Source: Salinarimonas sp. (lineage in GTDB: Bacteria > Pseudomonadota > Alphaproteobacteria > Rhizobiales > Beijerinckiaceae). Taken from it: a stretch of DNA of 64,000 bases. Location of the stretch: contig JAFIEI010000006.1 of the NCBI GenBank assembly GCA_020832565.1, positions 1 to 64,000 of the forward strand, in the 5' to 3' direction. Within the stretch, counting starts at the first letter, position 1. Each line of letters starts with the position of its first letter. The notes beneath the pieces are model-generated. The model did not search any database. It saw nothing but the letters and a program-made list of their open reading frames with translations, and was not told the DNA's origin. Made by a program: the position numbers and the translations under genes. Of the stretch, positions 36,964 to 45,963 are shown one piece after another.

Positions 36964-37980
36964 TCAGGCAATCCCGGCGCGCAACAGATCGAGCACGTGC
37001 ACGAGGCCGACCGGGCGATCTGCCTCCGCCACGATCAGAGCGGAAACCTTGCGGTTCTGCATGATTTCGAGCGCCTCGCCGAGCAGCATGTCGGGGGCGA
37101 TCGCCATCGGATTACGCGTCATGACCTGCTCGACGCGGCGACCGAGGAGATCATCGGCCATATGACGGCGGATATCACCATCCGTGACGATCCCCGCCAG
37201 CCGGCCTTCCGCATCGATGACCACGACGCAGCCGAGGCTCTTCTCGCTCTGTATCGCGAGCGCGCGGTCCATGGTCTCGCCCTGCCCGATCAGGGGCATG
37301 CGCTCGCCCGTATGCATGATGTCGCGCGCAGTCTTGAGCATGGCGCCGAGCTTGCCGCCGGGATGGAAGCTGCGGAAATCATGTGCGGTGAAGCCACGCC
37401 GCTCCAGCAGCGCCACGGCAAGCGCATCGCCGAGTGCGAGCTGCATCGTCGTCGATGTCGTCGGCGCGAGCCCGTTCGGACAGGCCTCCGGCGCACGCGG
37501 CAGCACCAGCGCGACATTGGCCGCACGCGCGAGCGTGGAATCGGCGCGCGAGGTTACAGCGATCAACGTGACGCCATGACGTTTCGAATAGGCAATCAGA
37601 TCGGACAATTCGCTGGTTTCACCAGACCATGACAGGGCGACGATCACGTCCTCGCTGCGAATCATGCCCAGATCGCCGTGGCTGGCTTCGCCGGGATGCA
37701 CGTAATAGGCCGCCGTCCCCGTCGAGGCCAGGGTCGCGGCGAGCTTGCGCCCGACATGCCCCGATTTCCCCATCCCCGTGACGATCACCCGTCCGGTCAT
37801 GGCGGCAATGGCATCAATGGACGCCGTAAAAGGCGCACCCAATCCGTTTTCGAGCGCGGCGAGCATCGCATCGAGCCCCCCCTTCTCGGCCAGCAGCGTG
37901 CGCCGTGCCGACGCGATCGCCGCGCGATCCGGAGCGTCATCCGCATGCCCGGAGCCATTCTGGGGAGATTGTGCCTGCAT
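36964..37980 (-). CDS. kdsD: KpsF/GutQ-family arabinose-5-phosphate isomerase
   Basis: A 338-residue sugar isomerase converting ribulose-5-phosphate to arabinose-5-phosphate, the precursor of Kdo for LPS. SIS domain about 40-180 (VIVTGMGKSGHVGRKLAATLASTGTAAYYVHPGEASHGDLG region; ALSWSGETSEL), FHPGGKLG, and two CBS domains (about 205-335) ending in VHVLDLLRAGIA. GAAAGG lies before three successive ATGs; ATG 37980 has the best spacing. The frame extends to 38067 without family similarity. It is divergent from the large beta-barrel gene. Confidence 0.92.
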   Translation of the reverse strand: MQAQSPQNGSGHADDAPDRAAIASARRTLLAEKGGLDAMLAALENGLGAPFTASIDAIAAMTGRVIVTGMGKSGHVGRKLAATLASTGTAAYYVHPGEASHGDLGMIRSEDVIVALSWSGETSELSDLIAYSKRHGVTLIAVTSRADSTLARAANVALVLPRAPEACPNGLAPTTSTTMQLALGDALAVALLERRGFTAHDFRSFHPGGKLGAMLKTARDIMHTGERMPLIGQGETMDRALAIQSEKSLGCVVVIDAEGRLAGIVTDGDIRRHMADDLLGRRVEQVMTRNPMAIAPDMLLGEALEIMQNRKVSALIVAEADRPVGLVHVLDLLRAGIA

Positions 37981-38091
37981 CATCATCCTTTCACGCCGCA
38001 TGCCCGCGCTTTTAGCAAGCCCCGGCGCCCGAGGGAATGGCCGAATCGCGCGGCCTTCCAGCAACAACCAGGGGTCGCTCTGCCGCGTTGA

Positions 38092-38107
38092 TTGACCGGC
38101 TGTTAAC
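38092..38107 (+). promoter_or_regulatory. CtrA-like box (one mismatch) upstream of large beta-barrel gene
   Basis: TTGA (38092-38095), 7 bp, TTAAC (38103-38107): one mismatch to the CtrA consensus. It begins 101 bp before the ATG at 38193, the same spacing as at the other envelope genes. Confidence 0.4.
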
Positions 38108-38192
38108 CCTTTTCGTTTACCGCTTGCAAACCATAAGCGAATCCCGGCCCGCGCCGACAGGCGTGGCCGCTATCAGGGGAACCTGCCCGACC

Positions 38193-39716
38193 ATGTGCAT
38201 GCGCGCGAGGATGGCCGAGACGGGGGCGGCAATGCCGGGTGCATCTGTGCCCGCGCCGCTCGCGTCATCCGCCTTTCGTGATCTGCGCCGGCTGCTTGCG
38301 GGCACGGCCCTGTTGATCATCCCCGTGCTTGCCGGCACCGGCGGCGAAGCCCTTGCCCAACAAGGCGCCGGACCGCCCGCTGCAGAACCTTTCGAATTGC
38401 GGTTGCGCGGGTCCGCGCCCGAATCGGCAGATGCGCCCGATCCGCCGCCGACCCGCGCGCGGACCCGCAGCGAAACGCGCGCCGGGACCCGCGATACCGT
38501 GCGCGAACCGGTCTCGGTCCTCCCGACACCGATTGATGCCGATCCCGCCGGCGAGCCGCCTCTCGCGGATGAGCCCGAGGCCGATCCGTTCGAACCGCAG
38601 GGGCTGCGTCTGGGTGCCATGCGCCTGTTCACCGATATTGCCCAGAGCCTCGGCTACGACAGCAACCCCGCACGTACGCGCAATGCCGGCCCCGGTGACG
38701 TTTTCTCACGCACGCAGGGCGAGGCCCGTCTCGAAAGTGACTGGTCACGTCACGAATTGTCGCTGGATCTGCGTGGTGGCTTCGATGCCTATCGTGGCGC
38801 TTCGTCAAATGACAGCCCCTCAGGCGAAGCGAATGCGGCTTTGCGCCTCGACGTGACCGGCGATACCAGCGCCACATTGGGCATGCGCGGCAATCTCGAT
38901 ACGGAACGCCCCGGTGGCAACGATATTGCCGACACGATCGTCAACCGGACGCCCGTCATCGATTATTCCGGCAGCATCGCCCTCGATCACGATCCCGGAC
39001 GGCTGCGGCTCGGCCTGCGCGGGACGGTGGGGCGCACCGAGCATGCTTCCGGGCGCGGCGCGGATGGCGGGCGCATCAGCCAACGCGAACGGGACCTGAC
39101 CCGCTACGAGATCGCCGCGCGTGTGGGTTACGAGATCTCGCCGGGGCTCATACCGTTCACGGAGATCGCCCTCGATCGCCGCCGCTACGACCGCGCGCTG
39201 GCTGACGGCACCCGCCGCTCCTCGACCGGGCTGACCGGGCTCGTGGGCGCGCGTTTCGAACTGACCCGCCTGCTCACCGGCGAGATCTCAGGTGGCTACC
39301 AGCAACGCCGCTACGATACGGCGGGCCGGCGCGAACTCACGGGATTCGTCGGGGATGCCGCGCTAGAATGGGCGTTGACGCCGATCACGCTGGTGCGACT
39401 CAGCGGCTTCAGTCGCCTCGACGAGACGACCCGCGCAGGGGCGCGAGCAAGGCGCGTACACGGCATCGGTCTCGATTTCGAACACGCCCTGCGCCATCGC
39501 CTCACCGGCCGCGCCTCGTTTGCCCATGAGATCGAGAATGCCGGGGCCGGCGGACCGACGGAGCGCACCAATCGCGCGGGGGTCGGCCTGGACTACACCC
39601 TGAACCGCCACGGCATCATCACTCTCGATTATCGCTGGGAGAACCAGCGCAGCACCGAGATCGGCGGCGGGTATGATGCCAACCTCTACCTTCTGGGCAT
39701 GCGCCTGCGCTACTGA
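38193..39716 (+). CDS. Outer-membrane beta-barrel protein (BBP2-type, surface polysaccharide associated)
   Basis: A 507-residue protein if started at ATG 38193 (AGGGGA 12 bp upstream); ATG 38211 or 38232 are possible. Signal peptide RRLLAGTALLIIPVLAGTGGEALAQ region, then an acidic Pro/Arg-rich periplasmic linker (about 60-140), then a long barrel with repeated amphipathic strands ending in YDANLYLLGMRLRY, with the terminal aromatic typical of outer-membrane proteins. SLGYDSNPARTRNAGPGD and YEIAARVGYEISPGLIPF resemble the BBP2_2 family seen near exopolysaccharide genes. Role in export or anchoring of a surface polymer is inferred. Confidence 0.75.
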   Translation: MCMRARMAETGAAMPGASVPAPLASSAFRDLRRLLAGTALLIIPVLAGTGGEALAQQGAGPPAAEPFELRLRGSAPESADAPDPPPTRARTRSETRAGTRDTVREPVSVLPTPIDADPAGEPPLADEPEADPFEPQGLRLGAMRLFTDIAQSLGYDSNPARTRNAGPGDVFSRTQGEARLESDWSRHELSLDLRGGFDAYRGASSNDSPSGEANAALRLDVTGDTSATLGMRGNLDTERPGGNDIADTIVNRTPVIDYSGSIALDHDPGRLRLGLRGTVGRTEHASGRGADGGRISQRERDLTRYEIAARVGYEISPGLIPFTEIALDRRRYDRALADGTRRSSTGLTGLVGARFELTRLLTGEISGGYQQRRYDTAGRRELTGFVGDAALEWALTPITLVRLSGFSRLDETTRAGARARRVHGIGLDFEHALRHRLTGRASFAHEIENAGAGGPTERTNRAGVGLDYTLNRHGIITLDYRWENQRSTEIGGGYDANLYLLGMRLRY

Positions 39717-39823
39717 CGCGCAGGGTTGCAGGGTATGGCATCACTGTTGCGCCGCCTTGCGAACGGGGCGATGCTGTCAGCCGAAGGCGACGCTTCCGAA
39801 TCGCCGAGTGAGGGTCAAGGCCG

Positions 39824-40660
39824 ATGAAAACCATTCTGCTTCCCACCGCGCCGCATGATCTGATGCAGGCGACAATGGAAACGGCTCTGCGCTTCGCGCA
39901 AAGCTGCGAGGCCTATATCGAGGGTTTTGCCCTGCGGCCGCCGCTGGCCGAGATAGTCTCGGTCGATATGGTGATGGGGCTGACCTGGGCCGCGGACGAG
40001 CGCGGTGACGCCGAAGGCGAGGCACAGGCGCGCCAGATCTTCGAGGATTTCATGAAGGCCCACGACGTGCCGCGCGATGCCGGCTCCATGGGCAAGCTGT
40101 GCTGGCGCTGGAACGCCGATGCGCCGGCGGGCGACGAATTCGTCGGCAGCCATTCACGCATCTTCGACCTCACCGTCCTCGGCAAGCCCGGCCAGCGCGC
40201 GGCGGGTCCGCGCATGGCGACGCTGGAAGCCGTTCTCTTCGAGGGCGGCCGCCCCGTCCTGATCGCGCCGGAAAAGCCGCCCGCGACGATCGGCGAGACC
40301 ATCCTGATCGCCTGGAACGGCTCCACCGAGACCGCCCATGTCGTGGCCATGGCCATGCCGCTGCTCTATCGGGCCAAGCGCATCGTCGTGCTCACGGCGG
40401 AAGGTGCGATGGTGCCCGGCCCCTCGGGAGACCAGCTCGCCAAGGCGCTGCGGCGGCACGGCCTGGAAGTCGAATCGGTCGCGCTGCAATCGGGGAAGGG
40501 CCATCCCGGCCAGGTGATTCTGAACCACGCCGAAGAGATCGGCTGCGACCTGTTGATCAAGGGCGCCTACACCCAGAGCCGCATCCGGCAGATGATCTTC
40601 GGCGGCGCCACCAGCCATATCCTCGCGAATGCCCGGATTCCGGTCTTCATGGCGCATTAA
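39824..40660 (+). CDS. Universal stress protein (tandem UspA-like)
   Basis: A 278-residue cytoplasmic protein with two Usp-like halves. The first half (MKTILLPTAPHDL...) is divergent; the second begins TILIAWNGSTETAHVVAMAMPLL and ends GCDLLIKGAYTQSRIRQMIFGGATSHILANARIPVFM, the typical G-x-x-S-x-x region with GGATSHIL at the place of the ATP-binding GSVS. Usp proteins bind nucleotides and support survival in stress. The gene stands alone, convergent with an SDR gene. Confidence 0.88.
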   Translation: MKTILLPTAPHDLMQATMETALRFAQSCEAYIEGFALRPPLAEIVSVDMVMGLTWAADERGDAEGEAQARQIFEDFMKAHDVPRDAGSMGKLCWRWNADAPAGDEFVGSHSRIFDLTVLGKPGQRAAGPRMATLEAVLFEGGRPVLIAPEKPPATIGETILIAWNGSTETAHVVAMAMPLLYRAKRIVVLTAEGAMVPGPSGDQLAKALRRHGLEVESVALQSGKGHPGQVILNHAEEIGCDLLIKGAYTQSRIRQMIFGGATSHILANARIPVFMAH

Positions 40661-40679
40661 AGCAACGCATGCGGCAAGT

Positions 40680-40708
40680 CCGGCCCGCATCGCGATGATA
40701 CGGGCCGG
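40680..40708. terminator. Hairpin between convergent usp and SDR genes
   Basis: Stem CCGGCCCG (40680-40687) / CGGGCCGG (40701-40708) with an inner CATC/GATG pair. No T-run follows on either strand, so intrinsic termination is uncertain. Confidence 0.35.
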
Positions 40709-40717
40709 TCGTCGCCG

Positions 40718-41503
40718 TTATTTCGGCTGCATGCGCAGGGCGCCGTCGAGGCGGATCAGTTCGCCGTTGAGCATGTCGTTGTCGATGATGGCACCGACGA
40801 GTTTGGCGTATTCCGCCGCCTTGCCGAGCCGTGAGGGGAAGGGCACATTGGCTTCGAGCGCCTTGCGGTATTCCTCGGTGATGCTCTCGAACATCGGCGT
40901 ATGGAACAGGCCCGGCAGGATGGTCATCACCCGGATGCCCGAGGTCGAGAGATCGCGCGCCATCGGCAGGGTGAGCCCGGCGACGCCGGCCTTGGATGCG
41001 GCATAGGCGGCTTGGCCGATCTGGCCGTCCTGGGCGGCCACGGAGGCGGTCATCACGATCACGCCGCGCCCGCCATCCTCGGTGACGGGATCGAGCCCGG
41101 CCATGCCGGCAGCGGCGCGCGCGCTCGCGGCGAAGGTGCCGATCAGATTGATCTGCACGGTCTTGGCGAAGGTCGCCATGTCGTGCGGCACCAGCTCACC
41201 GGTATCGCGCTTCTTCGAGACGGTGCGCTTGCCGGGCGCCACGCCCGCGCAATTGACCAGTACGCGTTCGATGCCGTGCGCCTCGCGGGCGCGGGCGAAG
41301 CCGGCCTCGAGGGAGGCGTCGTCGGTGACGTCGACCTTGCAGAACAGCCCGCCGATATCCTTCGCGATCTCGGTTCCGCGTTCTTCATTGAGGTCGAACA
41401 GCGTCACCTTCACGCCGTGGCCGGCGAGCATGCGCGCGGTGCCTTCGCCGAGCCCGGATGCGCCGCCGGTTACGATCGCCGCCATGGTGTTGTCGAGTTT
41501 CAT
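40718..41503 (-). CDS. SDR oxidoreductase, 3-hydroxyacyl-CoA dehydrogenase type II-like
   Basis: A 261-residue classical short-chain dehydrogenase. TGGASGLG near the N-terminus binds NAD, DLNEERG selects NAD over NADP, NCAGVAP follows, and the catalytic Ser (MTASVAAQDGQ) and YAASK are present. Overall sequence (GTFAASARAAAGMAGLDP..GGRGVIVMTAS; ILPGLFHTPMF) resembles HSD10-type 3-hydroxyacyl-CoA dehydrogenases. CGGAGG lies 6 bp before ATG 41503. It could serve fatty or branched-chain acyl-CoA oxidation, or the crotonyl-CoA end of the lysine route encoded 4 kb away (inference). Confidence 0.87.
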   Translation of the reverse strand: MKLDNTMAAIVTGGASGLGEGTARMLAGHGVKVTLFDLNEERGTEIAKDIGGLFCKVDVTDDASLEAGFARAREAHGIERVLVNCAGVAPGKRTVSKKRDTGELVPHDMATFAKTVQINLIGTFAASARAAAGMAGLDPVTEDGGRGVIVMTASVAAQDGQIGQAAYAASKAGVAGLTLPMARDLSTSGIRVMTILPGLFHTPMFESITEEYRKALEANVPFPSRLGKAAEYAKLVGAIIDNDMLNGELIRLDGALRMQPK

Positions 41504-41651
41504 GATCATCCTCCGAATATATCGTTATGCCAACGCTATCGGCGTGCCGGGCGGTTTTGTCCAGTCGGTGAGATGCGGATGATGCGTCACGGGTGACGGA
41601 TTCGGTGACGGTGTCAACGAAGCGTTTACCAAGTTTGGGGATTCTGCCCGC

Positions 41652-42854
41652 ATGAGCACCATCCGCACCGCCATCAGCGCACTTGCGCTTTCCGCCATCC
41701 TCGCGATCCCCGCAGCCGTGACCGCGGTCGCGCAGCCGGATTACCGCGCCTGTTTCAGCCAGATCCGGGGCCAGGCCCAGCAGGCCGGGGTCACCGGGGA
41801 GACCTTCGACCGGGTGATGAATTCCGTCACGCCCGACCGCGAAGTGCTGCAATTCCTCGACAGGCAGCCGGAATTCCGCACGCCGATCTGGGATTACATC
41901 GCCGGTCTCGTCGACGAGGAGCGCGTCGAGGACGGGCGTCGGATGATGCAGCGCCATCACCGCGAAATCACCGCCGCCGAGGAGCGCTACGATGTTCCCG
42001 CTACCGTCATCGCGGCGATCTGGGGGGTCGAATCGAATTACGGGCAGAATATGGGCAACCGTCCGCTGCTCGAATCACTCTCCGCGCTCGCCTGCGAGGG
42101 CCGCCGCCAGAGCTTCTTCCGCAGCGAGCTGGTTTCGACCCTGCGCATCATCCAGAACGGCGATATCCCGGCTTCCGATCTGCGCGGCTCCTGGGCCGGC
42201 GCCTTCGGCCAGACCCAGTTCATCCCCTCCACCTTTCTGCGTGTGGCCGTCGACATGACCGGCGACGGGCGTCGCGACATCATCAATTCGGTGGCCGATG
42301 CGCTGGGCTCGACGGCGGCCTATCTGTCGCGCTCGCGCTGGCAATCGGGCTTGCGCTGGGGCTACGAGGTCAAGCTTCCGAGCGGCTTCAACGCCTCCCT
42401 CGCCGGACGCGACAAGAAGCGCGACATCGATTTCTGGCGCCAGCAGGGCGTGCGCACCATGGACGGATCGAGCCTGCCCGGCTCGGGCGTGCGCGCGGTG
42501 TTGCTGCCGGCGGGGATCGAGGGGCCGGCCTTCCTCGTTTCGCGCAACTTCGATGCGATCTATTCCTATAACCACGCCGAATCCTATGCGCTCGCCATCG
42601 CGCTGCTGGCCGATCGCATCGCCGGACTGCCAGGCATCCAGACGCCCTGGCCGACCGACGACCCGCCGCTTTCGCGCGCGGAGCGCCGCGAAGTGCAGGA
42701 GCGGCTGATCCGCGCCGGCTACGATATCGGCGATGTCGACGGCATCATCGGCTCCAAGACCCGCGAAGCCGTGCGCGACATGCAGAGCCGGCTCGGCATG
42801 GAGGCGACGGGCCGCGCCGGCGGCAAGCTGCTGCAGGCCATGCGGGGGCGGTGA
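41652..42854 (+). CDS. Lytic murein transglycosylase, MltB type
   Basis: A 400-residue secreted enzyme that cuts peptidoglycan glycan strands to 1,6-anhydro products. Sec signal (ALSAILAIPAAVTAVAQ), SLT_2 domain with catalytic Glu127 in IWGVESNYGQNMG, GSWAGAFGQTQFIPSTF and NYNHAESYALA-like region (YSYNHAESYALAI), and a C-terminal peptidoglycan-binding domain (RLIRAGYDIGDVDGIIGSKT). Domain order and length match the alphaproteobacterial MltB group. No lipobox, so it is probably periplasmic and soluble. Confidence 0.92.
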   Translation: MSTIRTAISALALSAILAIPAAVTAVAQPDYRACFSQIRGQAQQAGVTGETFDRVMNSVTPDREVLQFLDRQPEFRTPIWDYIAGLVDEERVEDGRRMMQRHHREITAAEERYDVPATVIAAIWGVESNYGQNMGNRPLLESLSALACEGRRQSFFRSELVSTLRIIQNGDIPASDLRGSWAGAFGQTQFIPSTFLRVAVDMTGDGRRDIINSVADALGSTAAYLSRSRWQSGLRWGYEVKLPSGFNASLAGRDKKRDIDFWRQQGVRTMDGSSLPGSGVRAVLLPAGIEGPAFLVSRNFDAIYSYNHAESYALAIALLADRIAGLPGIQTPWPTDDPPLSRAERREVQERLIRAGYDIGDVDGIIGSKTREAVRDMQSRLGMEATGRAGGKLLQAMRGR

Positions 42855-42876
42855 CGCCCCTTCACCGGGTCGCCGC

Positions 42877-44421
42877 TCACATCACGACTTCGATCAGGAA
42901 CGGCCCGTCATGGGCGATCCCCTCGCGGAAAGCGGCGGCGAATTCCGTGACGGTTTCGACGCGGCGTGCCGTGACGCCCATGCCCTCGGCGACGCTAACC
43001 CAATCGATCGCCGGATGGTCGAGGGAGAGCATGTCGCGGGCCTTGGGGCCGGGATTTTCCGCTCCGACATTGGCGAGTTCGCCGTTGAGGATAGCGTAGG
43101 AGCGGTTCGCCCAGATGCAGGTGAGAATGTTGAGCTTCTCGCGCGCCTGCGTCCATAGCCCTTGCACCGTATACATCGCCGAGCCGTCTGCCTGCAGCGC
43201 GATCACCTGCCTTTCGGGGCATGCGATGGCGGCGCCGGTGGCAAGCGGGATACCGAGCCCGATGGCGCCGCCGGTGAGCTGCAGCCAGTCATGCGGCGGG
43301 GCACCCGCCGTGGCGGGAAAGAAATTGCGGCCCGTCGTCACCGATTCGTCGGTGATGATGGCGTGCTCCGGGATCAGCGCGCCCAGGACCTGGGCGATCG
43401 AGGCGGGATCGAGCGGGCCGTCGGCGGAAAGCTCCCCGCGATGCGCCGGGGTGAGATCGGGGGTGGCATCGCCTGCCACCCTGTCGGCGAGCCGCGCCAG
43501 CGCATCCGCCTGATCCTGGGCGAAATCCGCAAGCAGATGAATTTCGCAATCATCCGGCGCCAGCCGTGAAGGCTTGCCCGGATAGCCGAAGAAGCCGACC
43601 GGATCCTTTGAGCCAACCAGCACGATATGCTTGAAATCCTTCAGCTTCTCGACGGCCTGATCGACCGGATAGGGAATCCGGTCGACCGCGACGCGCCCTG
43701 CCCCGCGCTCCATGCGCGCATTCGAGGTCTGCGCCATGACGCTCTGGCCGGTGCCGCGCGCGATCCGCGAGGCGTCTTCAAGGGGCTTGGCGCGCACCGC
43801 CTTGTCGCCGAGCAGCAGCAACACCTTCTCGCCCGATGTGAAGATCGCGGCAATGGCGTCGATCACGGCCTCGTCCACCTTTTCGCGCTCGGGAATCGCC
43901 GGCACCGTCGCGACCGGTCCGCCCTCGCTCCAGGCGGTATCGGCCGGCAGGATCAGCGTGGCGATCTGGCCGGGCGCGGTCTGCGCGGCGGCGATCGCCT
44001 CTGCACCATCGGCGGCGACGGCCTGCGAGGAGCGCGAGGTCTTCATCCAGGGGGAATATTGCCGTCCCAGCATCTCGATATCGGCAGTGAGCGGCGCATC
44101 GTGCTCCAGATGATAGGTGGCGTGCTCGCCGACCACGTTGATCATGGGCGAGCGCGCCCGCGAGGCATTGTGGATATTGGCCAGCCCGTTGGCGAGGCCG
44201 GGGCCCAGATGCAGAAGCGTCGCGGCGGGTTTTTCCGCCATGCGGGCATAGCCGTCGGCAGCGCCGGTCACCACACCCTCGAACAGGCACAGCACGCAGC
44301 GGATCCCGTCGACCCGGTCGAGGGCTGCGACGAAATGCATCTCGGACGTGCCGGGATTGGCGAAACAGACTTCTACATCGCCCGCGACCAGCGTGCGCAC
44401 CAGACTCTCGGCACCATTCAT
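42877..44421 (-). CDS. ThDP-dependent enzyme of the acetolactate synthase large-subunit family
   Basis: A 514-residue thiamine-diphosphate enzyme. The N-terminus has FANPGTSEMHFVAALD and Glu48 in CLFEGVVTGAADGYARM, the activating Glu. The C-terminal ThDP motif is ADGSAMYTVQGLWTQAREKLNIL, then CIWANRSYAILNGE. The FAD-binding features of true acetolactate synthase are weak, and it is shorter than IlvB (about 570), so it is more like benzoylformate decarboxylase-type members. The substrate is unknown. It lies upstream-to-downstream beside gcdH on the same strand but a terminator separates them. Confidence 0.85.
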   Translation of the reverse strand: MNGAESLVRTLVAGDVEVCFANPGTSEMHFVAALDRVDGIRCVLCLFEGVVTGAADGYARMAEKPAATLLHLGPGLANGLANIHNASRARSPMINVVGEHATYHLEHDAPLTADIEMLGRQYSPWMKTSRSSQAVAADGAEAIAAAQTAPGQIATLILPADTAWSEGGPVATVPAIPEREKVDEAVIDAIAAIFTSGEKVLLLLGDKAVRAKPLEDASRIARGTGQSVMAQTSNARMERGAGRVAVDRIPYPVDQAVEKLKDFKHIVLVGSKDPVGFFGYPGKPSRLAPDDCEIHLLADFAQDQADALARLADRVAGDATPDLTPAHRGELSADGPLDPASIAQVLGALIPEHAIITDESVTTGRNFFPATAGAPPHDWLQLTGGAIGLGIPLATGAAIACPERQVIALQADGSAMYTVQGLWTQAREKLNILTCIWANRSYAILNGELANVGAENPGPKARDMLSLDHPAIDWVSVAEGMGVTARRVETVTEFAAAFREGIAHDGPFLIEVVM

Positions 44422-44558
44422 CGGTGATATCCCCTCTCAGATCCGGCGAGAGAGTGCCACGGGCGCACAGGCGCGCACAATCTGGATCGCGTGCCGGCTG
44501 CCGTGCGATTGGGCAAGCCCGCCTTGGCCTTTTGCGCGCGGGGTGACCGGAGGCGTCG

Positions 44559-44591
44559 AAAACGACGATGCCGGCTCAAGGCCGGCATCGT
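44559..44591 (-). terminator. Rho-independent terminator after glutaryl-CoA dehydrogenase
   Basis: Leftward reading: perfect 11-bp stem (44591-44581 / 44575-44565, ACGATGCCGGC and its complement), 5-nt loop, then CGTTTT. It follows the gcdH stop by 37 bp and separates it from the ThDP gene. Confidence 0.7.
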
Positions 44592-44627
44592 GCAGGGTCA
44601 TGATCGATCTCCAAGCCGGGCAGAGGC

Positions 44628-45845
44628 TCAGAAGAAGGCCTGTAGCCCGGTCTGGGCACGGCCCAGGATCAGTGCGTGGACGTCGTGCGTGCCCTCGTAG
44701 GTATTGACCGTCTCGAGGTTCTGGGCATGGCGCATGACCATGTATTCCTCCGAGATGCCGTTACCGCCATGCATGTCGCGTGCCATGCGGGCGATGTCGA
44801 GCGCCTTGCCGCAATTGTTGCGCTTGACGATCGAGATCATCTCCGGCGCGGCGCGGCCCTCGTCCATCAGACGACCGACGCGCAGCGAGCCCTGCAGGCC
44901 CAGCGCGATTTCCGTCTGCATGTCGGCGAGCTTCTTCTGCACGAGCTGGGTCTGCGCCAGCGGGCGGCCGAACTGTTTGCGGTCGAGGGTGTATTGACGC
45001 CCGCGGAACCAGCAATCCTCCGCCGCGCCCATCACGCCCCAGGAGATCCCGTAGCGCGCGCGGTTGAGGCAGCCGAACGGCCCCTTCAGGCCGGAGACGT
45101 TGGGCAGGAGCGCATCTTCGCCGACCTCGACGCCGTCCATGACGATCTCGCCGGTGATCGAGGCGCGCAGGCTGAGCTTGCCGCCGATCTTGGGAGCCGA
45201 GAGACCCTTCATGCCTTTTTCGAGCACGAAGCCGCGAATCGCGCCGTCATGGGCTTCCGACTTTGCCCAGACGACGAAGACGTCTGCGATGGGCGAGTTC
45301 GAGATCCACATTTTCGAGCCGGAAATGACGTAGCCGCCGTCGACCTTCTTCGCCACGGTCTTCATGCCGCCGGGATCGGAGCCCGCATCCGGCTCGGTGA
45401 GGCCGAAGCAGCCGACGAATTCGCCCGAGGCGAGCTTGGGCAGGTACTTCTTGCGCTGCGCCTCATCGCCATAGGCGTAGATCGGATACATCACCAGCGA
45501 GGACTGCACGCTCATCATCGAGCGATAGCCCGAATCGATGCGCTCCACCTCGCGCGCCACGAGGCCGTAGGCCACATAGCCGGCACCGACGCCGCCGTAT
45601 TCCTCCGGCACGGTGACACCGAGCAGGCCGAGCTCACCCATCTCGTTGAAGATGGCGCGGTCGGTCTTTTCCTGGGCATAGGCTTCGAGCACGCGCGGCA
45701 GCAGCTTTTCCTGGCAATAGGCATTGGCCGTATCGCGGATCATGCGCTCGTCATCGGTGAGCTGGTCTTCGAGCAGGAACGGATCGTCCCACTTGAAGCT
45801 CGCCTGGGACGGCGCGTCCTTTGGTTTGAGTTGCGGTTGAGCCAT
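44628..45845 (-). CDS. gcdH: Glutaryl-CoA dehydrogenase
   Basis: A 405-residue FAD acyl-CoA dehydrogenase that oxidises and decarboxylates glutaryl-CoA to crotonyl-CoA in lysine and tryptophan degradation. [37 protein letters not shown] and the end [35 protein letters not shown] with catalytic Glu384 (TYEGTHD) are the GcdH pattern rather than that of other acyl-CoA dehydrogenases. ATG 45845 has AAGGA 10 bp upstream; the frame continues to 45950 through a palindromic repeat and is not coding there. The next gene upstream is an ALDH7-type dehydrogenase of the same pathway. Confidence 0.92.
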   Translation of the reverse strand: MAQPQLKPKDAPSQASFKWDDPFLLEDQLTDDERMIRDTANAYCQEKLLPRVLEAYAQEKTDRAIFNEMGELGLLGVTVPEEYGGVGAGYVAYGLVAREVERIDSGYRSMMSVQSSLVMYPIYAYGDEAQRKKYLPKLASGEFVGCFGLTEPDAGSDPGGMKTVAKKVDGGYVISGSKMWISNSPIADVFVVWAKSEAHDGAIRGFVLEKGMKGLSAPKIGGKLSLRASITGEIVMDGVEVGEDALLPNVSGLKGPFGCLNRARYGISWGVMGAAEDCWFRGRQYTLDRKQFGRPLAQTQLVQKKLADMQTEIALGLQGSLRVGRLMDEGRAAPEMISIVKRNNCGKALDIARMARDMHGGNGISEEYMVMRHAQNLETVNTYEGTHDVHALILGRAQTGLQAFF

Positions 45846-45895
45846 GGTCCGGTTTCCTTCTTTTCTCGATCCTCGTCGCGCTCTCCGGCGCGTCT

Positions 45896-45955
45896 TACCC
45901 CACCCTCGCTCCCTCCCCTGAGAGGAGGTAGGCCCGGGTGAGGCCTTCATGCAGT
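45896..45955. repeat. Palindromic intergenic repeat, copy C
   Basis: ACCCCACCCTCGCTCCCTCC-type left arm, hairpin, then GGCCCGGGTGAGGCCTTCATGCAG. It shares the CCCTCCCC arm and the CTTCATG core with the copies at 28349 and 31642, and lies between gcdH and the aldehyde dehydrogenase gene. Confidence 0.6.
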
Positions 45956-45963
45956 GCCCTGCC